A stretch of DNA of 64,000 bases from Tupaia tana (taxonomy: Eukaryota > Chordata > Mammalia > Scandentia > Tupaiidae): assembly GCA_026018925.1 (NCBI GenBank), contig JAKSZU010000008.1:56627027-56691026 (forward strand), given 5' to 3'. A program made the position numbers and the translations under genes. Below, in pieces: positions 12,151-23,625 of the stretch (its first letter is position 1; each line of letters begins with the position of its first letter). The notes under the pieces are model-generated. The model worked only from the letters and a program-made list of their open reading frames with translations. It was not told the DNA's origin and did no database searches.

Positions 12151-12417
12151 AAACACAATTTAAAAAAAAATATATTCAAAAGATATTTATTGCTTATCTG
12201 TCACACAAAGCACTGTATTGGGACTACACTAGTAAGCAAAATGGGGCCTCACAGTCCCCATGAAGTGGGCCCAGCTCCAGCACTTCCTTCCACAACTCCA
12301 TGTTCTACTCAGTCTGTTCACTTCCATCTATACCCTGAGGACCCAATACAATGCTAAGCATGTAGAAACTGCCCCAAAATATCTCTTGAATAAATGAGTA
12401 AAAATACAGTATAACAG

Positions 12418-12658
12418 ATCCAGTCCCATAGGGCAGTGGTTAAACCCTGTACATAGAGAGCTAGATATGCCATGGCTGAGCACTGTTCTAATCTTTGTCC
12501 TGGAAACTTGAATACCATTCCAGACACATTTACATATGTGCCCAAATCCTGGAAGGACTGAGAAAATGCATTGTAACCATGCCCACTGGAGAGTTCTCTC
12601 TCTCTCTTTCTCTCTCCTTTTCTCTTGTAAGCCCATGTACCCACTAGCAATTCAAATA
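12418..12658 (+). mobile_element. Old tRNA-derived SINE
   Basis: Diverged A-box region 'gggcagtggttaaacc', body 'tgcccaaatcctggaagg', CT run and 'cccactagcaattcaaa' end. Flanked by aaaatacagtataacag at 12401-12417 and a one-mismatch copy at 12659-12675, which fixes the ends. Confidence 0.78.
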
Positions 12659-12750
12659 AAAATACATTATAACAGTTTTCTGCTGCAGAAACCTCCCTGC
12701 TCCTACTTTTTAGGCAGTATTTCAGTCGTATGGCTTAGAAATGAAACATG

Positions 12751-13000
12751 TGGGAACCAGCAGTTAGCGTAATGGCTATGTCGCTGGACTCTCACATAGT
12801 CGACCACGGTTCATGTCCCGGACCCGGTGGCTTAGAACTCACACCAGGCGCGTGTGCATGCGTGCCCAAGATCCCGAGAGGAGAATGGAGGAGAAGGGAT
12901 TACAGCGTGGGTGATTTCTCGCTTTCTGTCTCTATGTCTCTGTCTGTCTGTCTGTCTGGCGAGCGCATGCGCCCTATAGCGAAAAACCTCTCAAAAAAAA
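12751..13000 (+). mobile_element. tRNA-derived SINE, long form (tandem pair, copy 1)
   Basis: Young copy with A box TAGCGTAATGG. Left flank gaaatgaaacatg at 12738-12750. It is missing about 20 bp around the 'gcggcgtggccatcc' region. Same unusual 'tctatgtctctgtctgtc' end as its neighbour. Confidence 0.92.
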
Positions 13001-13013
13001 GAAATGAAACATG

Positions 13014-13280
13014 GGAACCAGCAGTTAGCATAATGGCTATGTCACTGGACTCCCACGTAGTCGACCGCGGTTCGCGTCTCGGACCCGGTGGCTTACAACT
13101 CACGCCGGGCGCGTGTGCATGCGTGCCCAAGATCCCGAGAGGAGAATGGAGGAGAAGGGATTGCGGCGTGACCATCCCCCCTGGGGGGTGATTTCTCGCT
13201 TTCTGTCTCTATGTCTCTCTCTGTCTGTCTGGCGAGCGCACGCGCCCTATAGCGAAAAAACCTCTCCCAAAAAAAAAAAA
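13014..13280 (+). mobile_element. tRNA-derived SINE, long form (tandem pair, copy 2)
   Basis: Immediately follows copy 1. The 13-bp sequence gaaatgaaacatg occurs three times (12738, 13001 and about 13282), bracketing each SINE. The head reads TAGCATAATGG. Shares the rare 'cttacaactcacgcc' variant with the reverse-strand copy at 19745. Confidence 0.92.
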
Positions 13281-13678
13281 AGAAATGAAACATGTGACCA
13301 AGCCCAAGCCTAGGAACATGTGGCATTCTGTCCCTAGGAAGAGACTCGGGATCCAATTAAGTGTAATGAGCCAGAGTAAGTCACTGCGAACAATGCACAA
13401 GGCTCCCACTTTCTGCCTGGAGCCTTTCAACCATCCTGAGATAAGATGGGGTCTAAAAATGGTGCCAGCTCCAAGAAAACAAAACAATAGTAAAAACAGA
13501 AATTACGTCCTGCTAACAATGCTTGAACCCTGGATCAAGCCATACCTAAAATGATTTCCTCTGGACAGAACAATTATCAGAGCCAATTTAATATTTATTT
13601 TTTGCTAAAATAATTTGAGTTTTGAGGTTCCTGAGGCTTGCAACAGAATTGAATCCTAATTAAAATAAGTATCTCCTT

Positions 13679-13924
13679 GGGACCAGCAGTTAGCGTAATG
13701 GCTATGTCACTGGACTCCCATGTAGTTGACTGCGGTTCGAGTCCCAGACTCGGTGGCTTAAACTCACGCCGGGCACGTATGCATGTGTGCCCAAGATCCC
13801 GAGAGGAGAATGGAGGAGAAGGGATTGTGGCGTGGCCATCTCCCCTGGAGGGTGATTTCTCGCTTTCTATCTCTCTGTGTCTGTCTTTCTGGTGAGCTCA
13901 CGCGCCCTATAGTGAAAACCTCTC
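13679..13924 (+). mobile_element. tRNA-derived SINE, long form
   Basis: A box TAGCGTAATGG and B box GGTTCGAGTCC are both intact. Target duplication around aaataagtatctcc (about 13664) and aaataaatatctcc (about 13930). Confidence 0.93.
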
Positions 13925-13939
13925 TAAATAAATAAATAT

Positions 13940-14035
13940 CTCCTAAACAAGTTATTGCAAAGATTAAATGAGATACCCCATGTAAAGGAGGGCCACATCG
14001 TATACACTTGGTAAATGGCAGTTACTAATGTTAAC
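13940..14035 (+). repeat. MIR SINE fragment
   Basis: Short plus-strand segment 'gcaaagattaaatgagat...cacttggtaaatggcagtta', the right part of MIR. Confidence 0.7.
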
Positions 14036-14950
14036 TGGGGTAATCATTAATTGTTGTTTTGGGAAAGTCCCCCCGCCTTCTTCTAGGAACCATCTTTAAC
14101 TCATGTGCTCTCTCCCAGATTCTCTTTCAAAAATTGTCCTCCAATGACACTCCCTAGGATAGGAATAATGAGGACAAGATCTTTCTACCACTGCTTCCTA
14201 ATCCTATACCCTGACAGACATCACCAATTGGCCACAGTACTCTTTCCTGCTGATCCTGGACCCAGCTTTGGATTCCTATTCAACCCAGCTTCCTGAGCAG
14301 CTACTACCAAGCAATCAGCAGTAAAACACAAAATGAAAGCAATCTGTCTTGGCTCCAGCACAGCAGTTAGCATATTTTTCCCAAAGAACTAGGTAGTAAG
14401 GATTTTTGCCTGGTCTCTATCACATACTCTTTTGTTTTGTTTTGCTTTACTTACAACCCTTTAAAAATGTAACAAGTATTCATTTTTTACTCTCTCAGCT
14501 ATACAAAACCCCCTACTGTGGAGTGTGGAAAACAGACTCTGGGGCTGCCTTAGGAATCCCAGCACCGTCTTAGCTTCCCTCTACAGGGGTCCTGGGAGTC
14601 CAGGAGTGGAGTGCTTAGAAATGCCTCCCGAGTCAAAAAAGGCACCCACAGAACACACTGAATTGCCTGAAAAATAACAGAGGCACTTCCATGGCAGCAG
14701 GTTTTCTGAGATATCATACCAATTCCAGGTAAACTGAAATCCACACTCTGAGAGAGATCCGAGGAAAAGCTACAAAACTGAGTGCTGCGACCTTCCCCTC
14801 TGCCTCCACTGCACAGTCCCTTCGAAGAGCAGGACCTGCCCGACAGCCAAGTCTGAGATGCCTGACCTTTTCTCAGGGAAATGAGAGAAGGGTTCAGATC
14901 ATTGTATTTCTCCATTGTTAGTCTGCCCTTCACTATTAAAAGAACATCTC
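14036..14950. other. No gene recognised
   Basis: Contains a moderately long minus-strand open frame (14550-15017, 155 codons), but it runs into a SINE and has no recognisable domain. A 13-bp match to the SINE head (agcagttagcata) at about 14361 may be chance. Confidence 0.3.
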
Positions 14951-15212
14951 TGGGCCAGCCTGTGGCATGGTGGTTAAGGCTCTGGATCAAGTCCCAGACC
15001 AGTGGCTTGAAAAACACACCTAGCCTGGGCAGGGGCGAGGGAGGGTGCCCAAAATATCAAAATGAGGGAAATATGGAGATGAAGGGATTGAGGCATGGCC
15101 ATTCTTCATGGGAGGGTGATTGGAGGTGCTTTCTCACCTCCCCATATCTCTCTGGCAAGTACATGTGCCTTCTGGGAGTGTGTGTGTGTGGGGGGGGGGG
15201 CGGCCTTCCGAA
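14951..15212 (+). mobile_element. tRNA-derived SINE, older 'gggccagcctgtgg' form
   Basis: Head GGCATGGTGGTTAAGGC with a deletion in the anticodon-arm region ('ctctggatcaagtccc'). Then 'ggcttgaaaaacacacc' and a (TG)n G-run near the right end. Confidence 0.85.
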
Positions 15213-15217
15213 AATAC

Positions 15218-15297
15218 TAGGTTGTCGGGAATCCATGACATATTTTTCTATGTTTTTCTATGCAGAAATGCATCATGACCTATCAGACAACCAAATA
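15218..15297. mobile_element. Mariner-type palindromic MITE (copy 1)
   Basis: About 80-bp palindrome between TA dinucleotides. Left arm 'ggttgtcgggaatccatgac', right arm 'catcatgacctatcagac' pairing with it. Belongs to a family also seen at 25939, 30401, 39672, 44563 and 52131. Confidence 0.75.
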
Positions 15298-16060
15298 GTT
15301 CCAGTTAAGTATGCCACATTTCTTTCAACCAACCCTCATTCATTAGTATTTCCCAACTTTTTTACTGAAGAGTGTTATATATAAAGATTGCTTTGGTCCT
15401 CTTCTCTGCCTATTATTCCCCATGTTTGACTCTGGTTTTAGTGAAAAAGACTGAGTTCTGCTTGACCAATGTTCATGTATTCATCAACAATATTTACCTA
15501 TAATCAGAATCCATCTCTCAAGGCATTTACAAGTAGGAAGATTAATACACAGATGACAATGCAAAGTGATGAGACAGGTGTGTGCAGAGGAACATGGCAA
15601 CATGAAATACGGGCACCTTGATCAGCTGCAGGGAGGGCATGCCAAGGGGTCTGGAGGGCAGTGCTGCTGTAGCTGAGCAGAGAAAATGTAGAGGAGTTGA
15701 CCAGACAAGGAAGGGGGTGGGGTGGGGGGTGACTGGTGCCGAGACTCATTGGCTTAAGCAGAGACTGCACAAGGGGAAGCTTGGGAGTTGAAGCTAATAA
15801 GGCACTCAGGGGGATCATAATGGTCCTCAGAGTCCAAACCCTATCCTAGAAGCCACAGGAAGCCTCTGAGGAAATGAAGCAGAATGAGTGTCTATGGTTT
15901 GGAGAACGGACAAGAGTGAGCTGGCACCGACTGAGCGCTATGAGCTTGGGGTGAAGGCAGTTGGCGCAGTTCAGGCAAGAAGTGATGAAGACATGAACTA
16001 AGGCAGCAGTAGTAGAAACAGAGAGAAGGAAGCATACAACAAAAACAAAAACGATAGAGC
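15298..16060. other. Unassigned sequence, no gene recognised
   Basis: The stretch 15840-16030 ('ccacaggaagcctctgagg', 'gttcaggcaagaagtgatg') looks like a worn ancient interspersed repeat, family unknown. A G-rich tract (ggggtggggtggggggtg) is at about 15714-15731. Confidence 0.3.
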
Positions 16061-16064
16061 TCAT

Positions 16065-16262
16065 ATTTTTGCAGCACTTAACTAATGACAAGGCACAATA
16101 CTCATTTAACCCCCACAACACAGAGATAGTGTTGGTACCTATTACCAACCTCATGCCACAGATCAGAAAACAGGAAAGTTCAGTAAGGACTCCAAGGTCT
16201 GGGAGCTATTAGGGTCTAAGCGAGATCTCAAGCCCTGCAGTCTGGCTGCAGAGCCCACTATC
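16065..16262 (-). repeat. MIR SINE fragment
   Basis: Reverse-strand MIR: 'gcagcacttaactaatgac', 'cagatcagaaaacagg', ending 'gcagtctggctgcagagccc'. Confidence 0.75.
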
Positions 16263-17010
16263 CTGATGTCCACACTGGCAACTCTCCTAGCACAGTTACG
16301 GACTGTTCGGGGGTTTTCAGACTAGAAACAAAGTCGTTGAGATGGGAAACTCGAGGGCTATCTGCAAGGGTCTGGCTTGGGTCCCTGAACGTTCTGGTTT
16401 CAGTTTCTTCCTCTCTAGCTCCTCCCCAAGTCTGCACTTGCCCCCGCCCCATAGTCCTCCCACCCCAGACACTCACACCCGCACCCCTTTCCTTTGCAGT
16501 CCTTGCATCGCTGCCTTTGGCTGTGGAACACAAGCATCTCCCTGTTGGAGGGGGAAAAACTCACAAGCACGGCCAATTAGGTCTGCGAAACTCCTGACAG
16601 CGAACCCTGCTCTCAGTAATACAGCAGCTTAGGGCTGTTCTATTCAAATCGTCGGAACTGGGAAAACTTTGAGCAAGGTTGTGTGGTTTCCTTCTCGTAG
16701 AGCCAGACCTTGGCAGCCCTGCTTTTACGCTTCACACTGGTTGTCCTAAGAACGGAACATGTACCTTTCTAGCGTTTAAGGGGGACAGAAGCACACACGC
16801 CAGCCTTGCCTGTAGCTTCAGGCAGACCAGCAGGAAGAAAGTGACCCTGGTGGGGAGATCTTCACAGCGCCAAAAGGTCTTCTTTCTCCCTGCACGAAAG
16901 TTAAAGCAAGCAACTGCAGCAAGAAACTTGTGTATTTCCTGCGGACAGGGAGACCTCCTGCCCCTCCCAGGCTGATACAACCCACTTTGCACATCCTGCT
17001 TCTCTGGGAG

Positions 17011-17020
17011 CTAAAAATAA
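17011..17020 (+). promoter_or_regulatory. MEF2-type A/T element
   Basis: CTAAAAATAA matches the YTA(A/T)4TAR consensus. It lies about 130 bp left of the CpG island, a plausible promoter-proximal position. Inference from motif and position only. Confidence 0.4.
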
Positions 17021-17139
17021 ACCGGTATGCACTGAAAAACATTCAGACACATCTCCACAGCACACCCTTCTCGATGCCCGGAGAACAAGAGACGCGGATC
17101 TTTTGGGTCCTGAGTCCGAAATGCAGACCATTTTCTCCT

Positions 17140-18010
17140 CTGTATTCAACCAGCGCCTAGCTGCCTCTCCCAGCGCCCCTCCTCCCCAGGTACCCAGTCC
17201 GCGTACCGGCCTCCTGCCGCTCCTCAGGATCGACTCTGTAGGCAGGAGAGCCAGCGAGTGACCCAGACCCCAACCCCTGGACCCCTGGAATGTCCAGATG
17301 TCCTCAGGCCTCCAGGCTCAAGAACGCCCCCTTCCGACCCAGTGCGCCCCGCGCGCCTGTGTGTGTCCCTTTGCAAAGTTGCTCTCTCCTTTTCTGCCAT
17401 CCATCTTCTGGGGTCTGGTCTTTTCAAATTTTTGTTGTTAAAATTTTGTTGTTGTTAATTCCCTCAGAGGCGCTGCGGTAAGGACTGTGAACTGTACCCA
17501 GGAGATAGCTCGAGGACAAGGTTCCCGGGACCGCGCGCTCCTCGCGCCCACCCCTGCGCCGGCCGCGCCTGGAGTGCTTGGGTCCCCCAGTAGCAACTCC
17601 CGGCGCCGCTGCCCCCGGCACACCCGCCCCGCTGCAACTCGAATTCCGCTCTGGCTCTGGAGAAGCAGAGCGAAGGCGCTGCGACTCACCGCCTCGGCCG
17701 CTCCCGGCGTCTGTGTCGCCGCGGGCGAGGCGGCAGCGGCGGCAGCGCCTTCCCTCCGCCCGCCTCCCCCTGGACAGCACCGCCGCCAGCCGCGCCCCCC
17801 TCCCCAGCCTTCCCACTGGCGGCCGCAGACCCCTCTCCCCGCTGCCGCCCAGCAGGCAGTCTCTTGCCAGGGGGCAGAGGAACCAAGCTGAAGCACGGAT
17901 TCGCAGGTGCAGTGGACATTCTGCCCGCCCCCCCCACACACACACCTGCCCTGGTGCAGGCGCTGGGTTTATCACCGCTCTGCCCCCTAGTTCTAACGCC
18001 AGGCCTCCAG
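17140..18010. promoter_or_regulatory. CpG island, probable promoter and first exon
   Basis: The only long CpG-dense, G+C-rich block in the window outside young SINEs, with GCC-type repeats around 17730-17770. On the minus strand, GCG|GTGAGTC occurs with the exon ending at 17690, a strong 5' splice-site match. This suggests a leftward gene whose first exon lies at about 17690-17940. Several long open frames cross the island on both strands (for example 203 codons, minus, 17424-18035, and 213 codons, plus, 17578-18219). These are expected in G+C-rich DNA, where stops are rare, and none shows a known domain. The plus-strand region 16300-17140 is also rather C-rich. The gene identity is unknown and a bidirectional promoter is possible. 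Confidence 0.6.
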
Positions 18011-18229
18011 CCTGGTACTTTCTAGGGGGTGCCATCTCTTTGCCTGCTGGGCGGGGGAGGTGGGTGCAGATTCAACCTGGAGCACCTCCATCTGAGCTTC
18101 GATATGGGGGGATGCGAGATTCCTACTACCCCGCAATGAAGTTCGAGGGGACCCTCTCAGATGGCTTGCTAGGGACCCAGCATGCCCACAAGATGGGAGA
18201 GGACTGCTCTCTTGTCTAACCACTGCTTG

Positions 18230-18822
18230 CTCTACCCAGAGCCGCCTTCCAACCTTCTAAGGAAGGCTTAGCAAAAAATCCGGGAGAAGGCCATCTGAGG
18301 GACCCATCTTGGCTACCTCCCCCACCCTACCATTCCCACCCACCACCCACCCCCCTTGCTCACTGCAGAATGTCAACAAACCTTCATCTCAACTGGAGCT
18401 AATGAGAAGTGAATGTCTTGTCAATTCATTCAGCCAGTATTTATCGAGGGCCTGCTGGTGGCCAGCACATGTTCCTGTCTTGCTGTGTTGGCCACTCATG
18501 ACCTCTCAAAAAGCCACTGTAACTTTTTGTACTTGTCAACCCTGGTGACATTTCCAGAGCCAGCAAAAGGTCTCAATAGCAACTCATCTTCATCAATTAA
18601 AAAAGTTGCTTCTTAAAAATAACAAAACTGTAAAGGCACCATGACCTGGCCATGCTTGTTATGACTGCAAAATCTTTTAATATGACTGGTGACAGAAATG
18701 ACCATTATATTTAGATCCAAACAGCTGCCAACTCTAATTTGAACAGCAAATAAAAGGTTTGTCTAACCAAAACCATTCTTTCACACTTCTGCTGATTGCC
18801 TTCAATCAAAAAATAAAGTGTC
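18230..18822. other. Unassigned sequence right of the CpG island
   Basis: No gene seen. 18420-18490 resembles an old repeat ('ttcattcagccagtatttatcgagg'). 18600-18780 is AT-rich and non-repetitive, contains CAGCTG, and could be a conserved non-coding element near the promoter; this is speculative. Confidence 0.3.
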
Positions 18823-19077
18823 GGGACCAGCAGATGGAATATGGTTACGTTGCTGGACACCCACGTAGTTGACCCCAGTTCAGATCTCTGACCTGCAGCT
18901 TAAAACTCAAACCACACATGCGTGCATACATACATGCTCAAAATCCTGAGAAGAGAATGGAGGAGAAGGGATGGAGACATGGCCATGATCCCTGGGAAGT
19001 GATTTCTCACTTTCTGTCTGTCTCTCCAATGAGCACACAGGCCCTATAGCAAAAAAAACCTCTCTAATAAATAAATA
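18823..19077 (+). mobile_element. tRNA-derived SINE, long form
   Basis: Head with a one-base loss in the A box ('gatggaatatggttacg'). Tail (AATA)n. Flanks aaataaagtgtc and aaataagtgtc give the target duplication. Confidence 0.85.
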
Positions 19078-19091
19078 AATAAGTGTCTGAG

Positions 19092-19300
19092 GGGCCAATT
19101 AGTGGCATAGGGGTTAAGGCAGCTGGATCCCACATGGCCGACTGCATGATTGGAGTCCCAGATTGTGTACTTTTGTGGGTGCATGCCCAAAATCCAGAGA
19201 GGAGAATGGAAGAGAAGGGATTGCCATATGGCCATCCCCTGCAGGCTGCTTTCTCACTACCTCCCCACAGGAGCCTTATAGCAAACTAAAGGGGAAAACA
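19092..19300 (+). mobile_element. tRNA-derived SINE, older form
   Basis: Head 'ggggccaattagtggcatag'. Follows the previous SINE at once. Flank aagtgtctgag (19080-19091) recurs as aagtatctgag (about 19301-19312). Confidence 0.8.
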
Positions 19301-19477
19301 AGTATCTGAGAGGCTCTTAAACCATTATCAGATACTAAAACTTTCCCTTGAATTACAATAGATTAGTAGATTAGTTTCATTGTCTGTCTACAGAGATATA
19401 AAGGATAATTACCTAGGGAGCTGGATTTGGGGGTTTTTGTTTATTATTTTTTGACGTGTGAGTGTGCATGTGTGTGT

Positions 19478-19729
19478 TTGAGGTTTTTTGCCTTAGGGCA
19501 CATCCACTAGCTGCAGAGAGAGAGAGACAGTAAGAGGGAAAGTGAAAAAATCACTCCCCAGGAGGGATGGCCACTCTGCAATCCTTTCTCCTGATTCTAC
19601 TTCCATGATCTTGAGCATGCATGCACATGCACCCAGCATGAGTTTCAAACCACTAGGTCCAGCACTGTCTGCAGACAGCCATATGGGAGTCCATAGACAT
19701 AACTGACTGCTACACCACCTGCTGGCCCC
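19478..19729 (-). mobile_element. tRNA-derived SINE, long form
   Basis: Reverse-strand copy ending 'gctacaccacctgctggccc'. The B box is decayed ('tccagcactgtctgcag'). Confidence 0.85.
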
Positions 19730-19744
19730 AACTTGCATGTTTTT

Positions 19745-19753
19745 TTTTTTGAG

Positions 19754-19809
<56 letters not shown>

Positions 19810-20049
19810 ATAGGGCACGTGCGCTCGCCAGACAGACAGAGAGAGACATAGAGACAGAAAGCGAGAAATCACCCCCCAGGGGGAATGGTCACGCCGCAAT
19901 CCCTTTTCCTCCATTCTCCTCTCGGGATCTTGGGCACACACGCACACGCGCCCGGCATGAGTTGTAAGCCACCGGGTCCAAGACGCGAACCGCGGTCGAC
20001 TACGTGGGAGTCCAGCGACATAGCCATTACGCTAACTGCTGGTTCCCCC
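19745..20049 (-). mobile_element. tRNA-derived SINE with internal A50 expansion
   Basis: Young CpG-rich copy. Target duplication aacttgcatgttttt at 19730-19744 and 20050-20064. Besides the terminal tail, the internal short A run between CCCTATAGC and CCTCTC has grown to about 50 A (T run 19757-19806 on this strand). Shares rare variants with the tandem pair at 12.7-13.3 kb. Confidence 0.92.
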
Positions 20050-20322
20050 AACTTGCATGTTTTTAATACTAGACCTGGGGCCCAGGCCCAGAGATTCTGC
20101 TTTGTTCAAAGATGCAGCTTTGATGGATACTTTTTACATGGGCCCAGGAAATTCTGATATGTGGCCGGGCTGGAAATCAGCACAGAATTACCCAACCATC
20201 AAGCAGGGTCTAAGACAATGGGACTCAGAACCAGGAAGTTTTGATGAGGGAAACGTCTGAGCTGGTGTTACAAACACAAATGTCCCTAAGGGATAAACAT
20301 AGGCAAAGAAGTGATTTAGGCA

Positions 20323-20372
20323 TTAAGTGTAATATAAAAAATAAATTAAATAAAAATTATAAGAGGAAAAAA
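20323..20372 (+). mobile_element. 50-bp A-rich retro-insertion
   Basis: An A/T-rich 50-bp piece (starting ttaagtgtaatataaaaaat, ending in A7) sits between two perfect copies of aaagaagtgatttaggca (20305-20322 and 20373-20390). That is the signature of L1-type insertion of a tiny tail-only RNA end. Confidence 0.75.
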
Positions 20373-20390
20373 AAAGAAGTGATTTAGGCA

Positions 20391-20862
20391 GGATGTATAG
20401 GGACAAACGGGGAGAGGCACCATAGCCCTAAAGATGGTAACTTCATTTTTCTATGTGGAAAATGCATATCCAGTGTGGATATCAAGTTGGGGTTTTTTAA
20501 TTTTATTTTAGTTTGGGATTTTAAGTTGTTTTTTGTTTTGTTTTGTTTTGTTTTTGTTTGTTTGTTTGTTTTTTCAGAGAAGCCAGATATCCACATTTAA
20601 TGTGAACTCTTCCAGTTCTGAAGTATTAGTAAGTAATTTAAGAAAAGTTTACATGCTCTCTAAGCCAAGAAAGAAGAGTTTGTAGGCCAGGGGGGTCCCT
20701 GGTCATTAGTCTGTCACCTTTGGTCTGTATACTCTGGTCAGAAGGAGGCAGTGGGAAAGTGGCAGTGTTTGGAGGAAGGTTTTCCTCTGGCAGAGAGGTG
20801 CTTTAAATACCTACTTTATCTACTTTGTAATTTTGCTTTAATTGTCTCTGCATTTAAAAAAC
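20391..20862. other. No gene recognised
   Basis: Contains a (TTTTG)n/(TTTG)n simple repeat at about 20528-20571. The rest is unassigned. Confidence 0.4.
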
Positions 20863-20875
20863 AGCTTTATTGAGG

Positions 20876-21112
20876 CCAGCAGGTAGCATAGTAGCTAAGG
20901 CACTGGACTCCCACATGGCCAACCTCAATTCGAGTCCGGGACTCAGCAGTTAAAACTCGCCACAGGAGTATGTGCGCATGCCCAAAATCCCAAAAGAAGA
21001 ATGGAAAAGAAGGGATTGTGGTGTGGCCAGCCACTGGGGGGGGAGGGGCGTGATTTCTCACTTTCTCTTTCTCTGTGACCTATAGCAAAAATCTCTCTTA
21101 AAAAATTTTAAA
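20876..21112 (+). mobile_element. tRNA-derived SINE, long form
   Basis: Head GGTAGCATAGTAGCTAAGGC. Exact flanks agctttattgagg at 20863-20875 and 21113-21125, which place the insertion at the 3' edge of the reverse-strand L1M that follows. Confidence 0.88.
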
Positions 21113-21401
21113 AGCTTTATTGAGGTGTGATTCACATTTCATAATCTTTACTCATTTAACGTATGCAATTTAATATTTTTAGTAAACACAAGAGTTGTGC
21201 AAGCATCACCACAATCAATTTGAGAACTGTTTTCATCATCCTTAAAATAATCCTATATCTATTAGCAGTCACTCCTTTCTTCTCTCTCCCATACTCCTTA
21301 GTGACCATGAATCTATTTTTTCTAAATATAGATTTGCCTATTCTGGACATTTCATACAAATAGAACCAAATAATATGAGGGCTTTTGGAACCCATTTCTG
21401 T

Positions 21402-21558
21402 TTTTTTAAAGAATTATTTTTTATTTTATTTAATATTATTATTCTTCAATTTGACCAGAGAGAGAAAGAGAGAAAGCAAGCCATCAGTTCTGGGACTTGA
21501 ACCGCAGTCAACCATATGGGAACCCAGCCTTAACTACCATGCTGTCTGCCAGCCCCAA
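21402..21558 (-). mobile_element. tRNA-derived SINE, short form
   Basis: Short-form right end 'caatttgaccagagagag' and a decayed head 'taactaccatgctgtctgcc'. Flanked by acccatttct and actcatttct. Confidence 0.85.
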
Positions 21559-21603
21559 TGACTCATTTCTTTTATTTAATGTTGTGTTTTAAAAGTTCTT
21601 CCA

Positions 21604-21828
21604 GGGGCCAGCAGGTGGCATAGAGGTTAAGGCACTGGGCTCTCATATGGCTGCCCATAGTTTAAGTCCCAGATCTGGTGGTTAGCTCAGGCCAGGCATG
21701 TGTGTGTGCATGCCCAAAATCTCGAGAAAAAAAGGGATTGTGGTGTGGCCATTCCCCCTGTGGAGTGATTTATCGCTTTCTATCTCTCTGGCAAGCACAC
21801 ACACCCTGTAGCAAGAATCTCTCCTCCA
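21604..21828 (+). mobile_element. tRNA-derived SINE, long form
   Basis: Head GGTGGCATAGAGGTTAAGGC. The 'gagaggagaatggaggag' section is shortened to 'gagaaaaaaa'. Flanks agttcttcca and ggtttttcca. Confidence 0.85.
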
Positions 21829-21902
21829 AAAAAGGTTTTTCCATATTACAACATGCATGAATATGTCATTCCTTTTTATGAACAAAGAATATTCCATTGC
21901 AT

Positions 21903-22472
<570 letters not shown>

Positions 22473-22799
22473 AAAGAATATTCTATTGCATAAATATATG
22501 CTTTGTTTATCCCTCTATGAGTTGATAGTCATTTGGATTGTTTCTATTTTGGGCTACTATGAAAAATGCTGCCATAAACATTTGTGAACAAGTTTTTGTG
22601 TGAAAGTATGCTTTCATTTCTCTTGTATATATTCTTTGGAGTGAAATTGACAGGTCATGTGGTAGTTCCATGTTTAACTCCATTTAAGATCTGTCACACA
22701 GTCTTCCCAGCAGTACTATTTTACGTGAGGGTTCCAATCACCCCATTGGTGATTCTGGTTTTAATACAGAGTTGGGGAATACCAGTCTAGAAGACCTAT

Positions 22800-23610
22800 T
22801 TGCTCCCTTCTAGATCCTAAATTCTATGAGTCAAGTTTCTTTATTCAACACAGATATTTAGTCAGTATCTTATATATGTCAGGCACATTTTGGGCCCTCT
22901 TCACACAGAAATTAAAGGTCAGTATATGTCTTTGCCAACCTTAAAGTCAGGAGACTCACACATAAGTCTGTGTTACACTGCAATGAAAATGTTCTCACAG
23001 AGGTGTGTACTTGCTTCTATTGTCCTTAACTTCCTAGATCCTTGAAGTAGAGAACATCTGACCATTGAGGTCTAACTGAATCCACTGTGCCCTAGACAAA
23101 AGCTATATCCCTCATAGATATCTATAAGCCAGTTCCCCCCACGCACCCCCGGTACTGTTCCCACAGAGGATTCTTGCTCTTGGTATAGAGTCTCAGGGTA
23201 TGTACAGTCCCATTAAGATTAATTTGAACCTGTCATCTTAATTAGGACTTTTTCATTTCCCCCTCAGATTTCTTTCTCCCCTTTCAATTCAAAAGCTCTA
23301 TAAAAAGGACCCTATTTCTTTTAAATGTCTCTTCTTTCATCTCCAATCAGGGATTATCATATCTTTACACCCTACATCATGTTTTTTCCTCCTACATGTA
23401 TAATTAATAATATCTCTTCACTTAATTATAGCTCATTCCCACCAGCTAAGGATGCTGACATACCCTACTAAAATCACAACATCATTTAGGGGAGCAAGAG
23501 TTTCATTAGGGTGGATTATCCTCCGTGGCCATACAGCACTGTGATGCATCAATACTACTCTCATCTCAAAAGTGTGAAGAAACAGACCAGTAACTTTTGG
23601 ATACTGAAAG
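22800..23610. other. No gene recognised
   Basis: About 22830-22930 resembles an old repeat ('tattcaacacagatatttagtcagtatc'). The remainder is AT-rich, unassigned, without a credible frame. Confidence 0.3.
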
Positions 23611-23625
23611 CTGACCTGTTATTTT

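Noticed and set aside
12748..13191. 147-codon plus-strand open frame
   Set aside because: It is the translation of two tandem SINEs. The same peptide (MAMSLDSHVVD, EENGGEGI, etc.) recurs wherever a young SINE lies.
14350..14375. Head-only SINE fragment (agcagttagcata)
   Set aside because: A 13-bp match without flanking duplication or adjoining head sequence could be chance.
17424..18035. 203-codon minus-strand open frame in the CpG island
   Set aside because: Low complexity (Arg, Gly, Ala, Pro), no domain, overlaps equally long frames on the other strand, and crosses the better-supported splice donor at 17690.
17578..18219. 213-codon plus-strand open frame in the CpG island
   Set aside because: Same composition effect. 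No recognised family and no independent support for its start or end.
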